In this document: positions 62,137 to 64,000 of the stretch, one piece after another
Layout: each line of letters begins with the position of its first letter
Position numbering within the stretch: the first letter of the stretch is position 1
Source: Pseudomonas moorei
GTDB lineage: Bacteria; Pseudomonadota; Gammaproteobacteria; Pseudomonadales; Pseudomonadaceae
Assembly: GCF_008801475.1 (NCBI RefSeq)
Contig: NZ_VZPP01000010.1
Span: 124,001 to 188,000, forward strand
DNA: 64,000 bases
Direction: 5' to 3'
Position numbers and translations under genes: made by a program
Notes under the pieces: model-generated
Told to the model about the DNA's origin: nothing
Seen by the model: only the letters and a program-made list of their open reading frames with translations
The model's database searches: none

Positions 62137-64000
62137 TACAGGGCCTCCACTAATGCGCGCACTTCGTTGGCGCTGCCCACGGCGAGCGCCGCTTGGGCAA
62201 GGGTTTTCGTCTGGCTCAGGCTGAGTTCACGGATCCGCGCCTTGACCTCGGGAATGCTGCGCCCCGATACGCTCAACTCGTCCACACCGAGCCCGACCAG
62301 CACCGGCACCGCCAGCGGGTCGGCCGCCAGTTCGCCGCAGACACCGACCCACTTGCCATGGGCATGGGCGGCGCGCACGGTGATGTCGATCAGTTGCAAC
62401 ACCGCCGGATGCAGGCCATCGGCCTGGGCCGACAAGGTCGGATGTCCACGGTCGATGGCCAGGGTGTATTGCGTCAGGTCGTTGGTGCCAACGCTGAAGA
62501 AGTCCACCTCTTTGGCCAGCACCGGCGCCAGCAATGCCGCGGACGGCACTTCGATCATGATCCCCAGTTGCAGGTCCGCGACCGGAATTTCCAGGCGCAG
62601 GCGTTCGGTCATGTCCCGGGCCTGGCGCCACTCATCGACGCTGCCGACCATCGGGAACATGATCCGCAGCGGACGGTTGTCGGCCGCTCGCAGCAAGGCG
62701 CGCAACTGCGCTTCCATGATGTGTGGCCGTTGCAGGGTCAGGCGAATGCCACGAACACCGAGGAACGGGTTTTCTTCCTTGGCGATCGGCCAATAGGGCA
62801 GCGGTTTGTCGCCGCCAACATCAAGGGTGCGCACCACCAGGGGTCGGCCTGCCAGGCCATCGAGGACACGCCGGTATTCGACCTCCTGGGTCGCCTCGTC
62901 CGGGGCTTGCGGGTGCGCCATGAAAATCAGTTCGGTGCGCAACAGGCCAATGCCTTCGGCCCCCTGCTCCACCGCTCCGGTCACGCCAGCGCTTTCACCG
63001 ATGTTGGCAAACACTTCGACCGCATGACCGTCGCGGGTCACGGCCGGTTGATGGCGCTGTTCAGCGGCCACCTTCAATCGTTGTTCACGGGTGTCGCGTT
63101 CTTCAGTGGCCCGTTGCAGCGTTGCGCTATCGGCGTCCACATGCAGGCGACCGCGTTGGCCATCGATCAGCAACGGCGTGCCCGGCGCCAGCAGCAACAC
63201 GGCCGGACCGGCACCGACCAATGCCGGAATACCGAGCGCCCGGGCAACGATCGCACTGTGGGCAGTAGCGCCGCCGCGAGCGGTGAGGATGCCTGCCACG
63301 CGAGTCGGGTCCAGACGCGCAACGTCGGATGGACCGACTTCGTCCATCACCAGAATGTACGGTTGCTCGGGTTCGCTCGGGGTTTCGATCCCGCAGAGCG
63401 TCGCCAACACCCGACGACCGATATCACGCAAATCGGCAGCGCGTTCGGCCAGCAAGGCGTCCTGCAGCGCTTCCTGCTGCCGGGCCGCCGCTTCGATCAC
63501 CGACATCCAGGCCGCTTCCGCGCTTTCGCCCTGCTTGAGACGGGTGTCGACTTCATCGGTCAATTCCGGGTCGTCGAGCATTTCCTGGTGGGTGACGAAA
63601 ATTTCGCGAATGGCCTTGGCCTTGCTGCGCTCGATCAAACCACCGATGTCGCGACGCACATCCGCCAGCGCCTGCTTAAGACGATCGCGTTCGATGGCGG
63701 CGGATTCACCTCGCAGCGGGTAGTCGATGGCTTGCAGCACTTGAATATGCGCCGGGCCGATGGCGATACCCGGTGCGGCGGCGATGGCTTGAATCACGCT
63801 ACCGGACGCCGGGGCGAGCAGCACCTGGGCGGTCTCGACAAACTCTTCGCGCGGCTGGCTGACGGGTGGCAGCGGCTCGATTTCTTCACCGAGGCCTTCT
63901 TCGATGGCAGCCAACAACGCGGGCAGGGCATCGGCGGCGATGCTCGGCTCGGCGATGATTTCCAGCACCTGACCACGACGGGCGCCGAGGCTGAGCAACT
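62136..64000 (-). CDS. fruB: multiphosphoryl transfer protein FruB (IIA-HPr-EI), 5' part outside window
   Basis: The frame stays open to the window edge, so this is the C-terminal part (about 621 residues of a protein that is usually near 950). The visible N-terminal end (SLGARRGQVLEII...LPALLAAI) is the last part of the HPr-like domain. An EI domain follows from about visible residue 70: phosphohistidine region GGATAHSAIVARALG, PEP-binding FMAHPQAPDEATQEVEYR and the catalytic Cys in WVGVCGELAADPLAVPVL. It supplies phosphate from PEP to FruA. First gene of the operon; its promoter and the fruR gene lie outside. Confidence 0.96.
   Translation of the reverse strand, partial: LLSLGARRGQVLEIIAEPSIAADALPALLAAIEEGLGEEIEPLPPVSQPREEFVETAQVLLAPASGSVIQAIAAAPGIAIGPAHIQVLQAIDYPLRGESAAIERDRLKQALADVRRDIGGLIERSKAKAIREIFVTHQEMLDDPELTDEVDTRLKQGESAEAAWMSVIEAAARQQEALQDALLAERAADLRDIGRRVLATLCGIETPSEPEQPYILVMDEVGPSDVARLDPTRVAGILTARGGATAHSAIVARALGIPALVGAGPAVLLLAPGTPLLIDGQRGRLHVDADSATLQRATEERDTREQRLKVAAEQRHQPAVTRDGHAVEVFANIGESAGVTGAVEQGAEGIGLLRTELIFMAHPQAPDEATQEVEYRRVLDGLAGRPLVVRTLDVGGDKPLPYWPIAKEENPFLGVRGIRLTLQRPHIMEAQLRALLRAADNRPLRIMFPMVGSVDEWRQARDMTERLRLEIPVADLQLGIMIEVPSAALLAPVLAKEVDFFSVGTNDLTQYTLAIDRGHPTLSAQADGLHPAVLQLIDITVRAAHAHGKWVGVCGELAADPLAVPVLVGLGVDELSVSGRSIPEVKARIRELSLSQTKTLAQAALAVGSANEVRALVEAL

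Noticed and set aside
1..64000. tRNA or rRNA genes, prophage, toxin-antitoxin or anti-phage systems
   Set aside because: No cloverleaf sequence, rRNA segment, phage structural gene or known defence protein was found on either strand.

Overview
The window is a piece of a Pseudomonas chromosome, most likely from the P. fluorescens group. Three things point there. The gene order (rapZ-ptsO, pmbA-darP-tldD-nitrilase-yhdP-rng-maf-mreDCB, gatCAB, roxSR-SIMPL-dpp/OprD-type porin, speC-sel1-piuC-fiu-piuB) is, from memory, the backbone of the PA4465-PA4519 region of P. aeruginosa. The protein sequences are typical of pseudomonads. Fourteen intergenic REP/REPIN-like palindromes of the kind abundant in P. 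fluorescens-type genomes are present. No rRNA, tRNA, IS element, prophage or CRISPR array was seen. Family assignments and synteny come from recognition, not from a search.

Layout. 1-1110: end of the nitrogen-PTS cluster (rapZ cut by the window edge, ptsO). 1201-14445: housekeeping block with the TldD/TldE protease pair around darP, a nitrilase-family hydrolase, the AsmA-like envelope protein YhdP, RNase G, Maf and the mreBCD cell-shape operon. 14657-17868: gatCAB amidotransferase for Asn/Gln-tRNA. 18012-20942: a variable stretch with a short RlpA-like lipoprotein, a Na/Ca-antiporter-like protein, a PcaC-like protein and an AEC transporter. 21128-27808: a complete galactarate-to-2-oxoglutarate operon (kdgD, aldehyde dehydrogenase, MFS permease, garD) with its FadR-type regulator. 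27927-31567: an SbmA/BacA-like ABC exporter and the RoxSR redox two-component system. 31871-43850: a SIMPL protein and a large dipeptide/oligopeptide uptake locus with three DppA-like binding proteins, an OprD-family porin and DppBCDF. 44007-46623: a small acidic secreted protein, an NTF2-like protein and release factor 3. 47097-50548: an OpuC/OsmF-type osmoprotectant ABC transporter. 51199-59320: ornithine decarboxylase with a probable small RNA upstream, then a Fur-type iron locus (sel1-piuC divergent from a catecholate receptor, followed by a PepSY/flavodoxin reductase). 59444-64000: the fructose PTS operon fruB(partial)-fruK-fruA.

How the parts work together. Galactarate enters by the MFS permease, is dehydrated by GarD, dehydrated and decarboxylated by KdgD, and oxidised to 2-oxoglutarate by the dehydrogenase; palindromic operator-like sites lie on the kdgD and regulator promoters. 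Peptides cross the outer membrane by the porin, are captured by DppA variants and imported by DppBCDF. Ferric catecholates enter through the receptor, and the membrane flavoprotein encoded downstream probably reduces them.

The window is mostly core genome and I found no clear new multi-gene system. The items most worth a second look are: an apparent AUU start codon for mreC; a promoter-plus-terminator unit of about 92 nt upstream of speC that looks like an sRNA or leader; matching operator motifs in the galactarate locus; a small acidic exported protein with no family I recognise; a perfect 13-bp inverted repeat between roxR and the ABC transporter; and REPINs that share their spacer as well as their ends.
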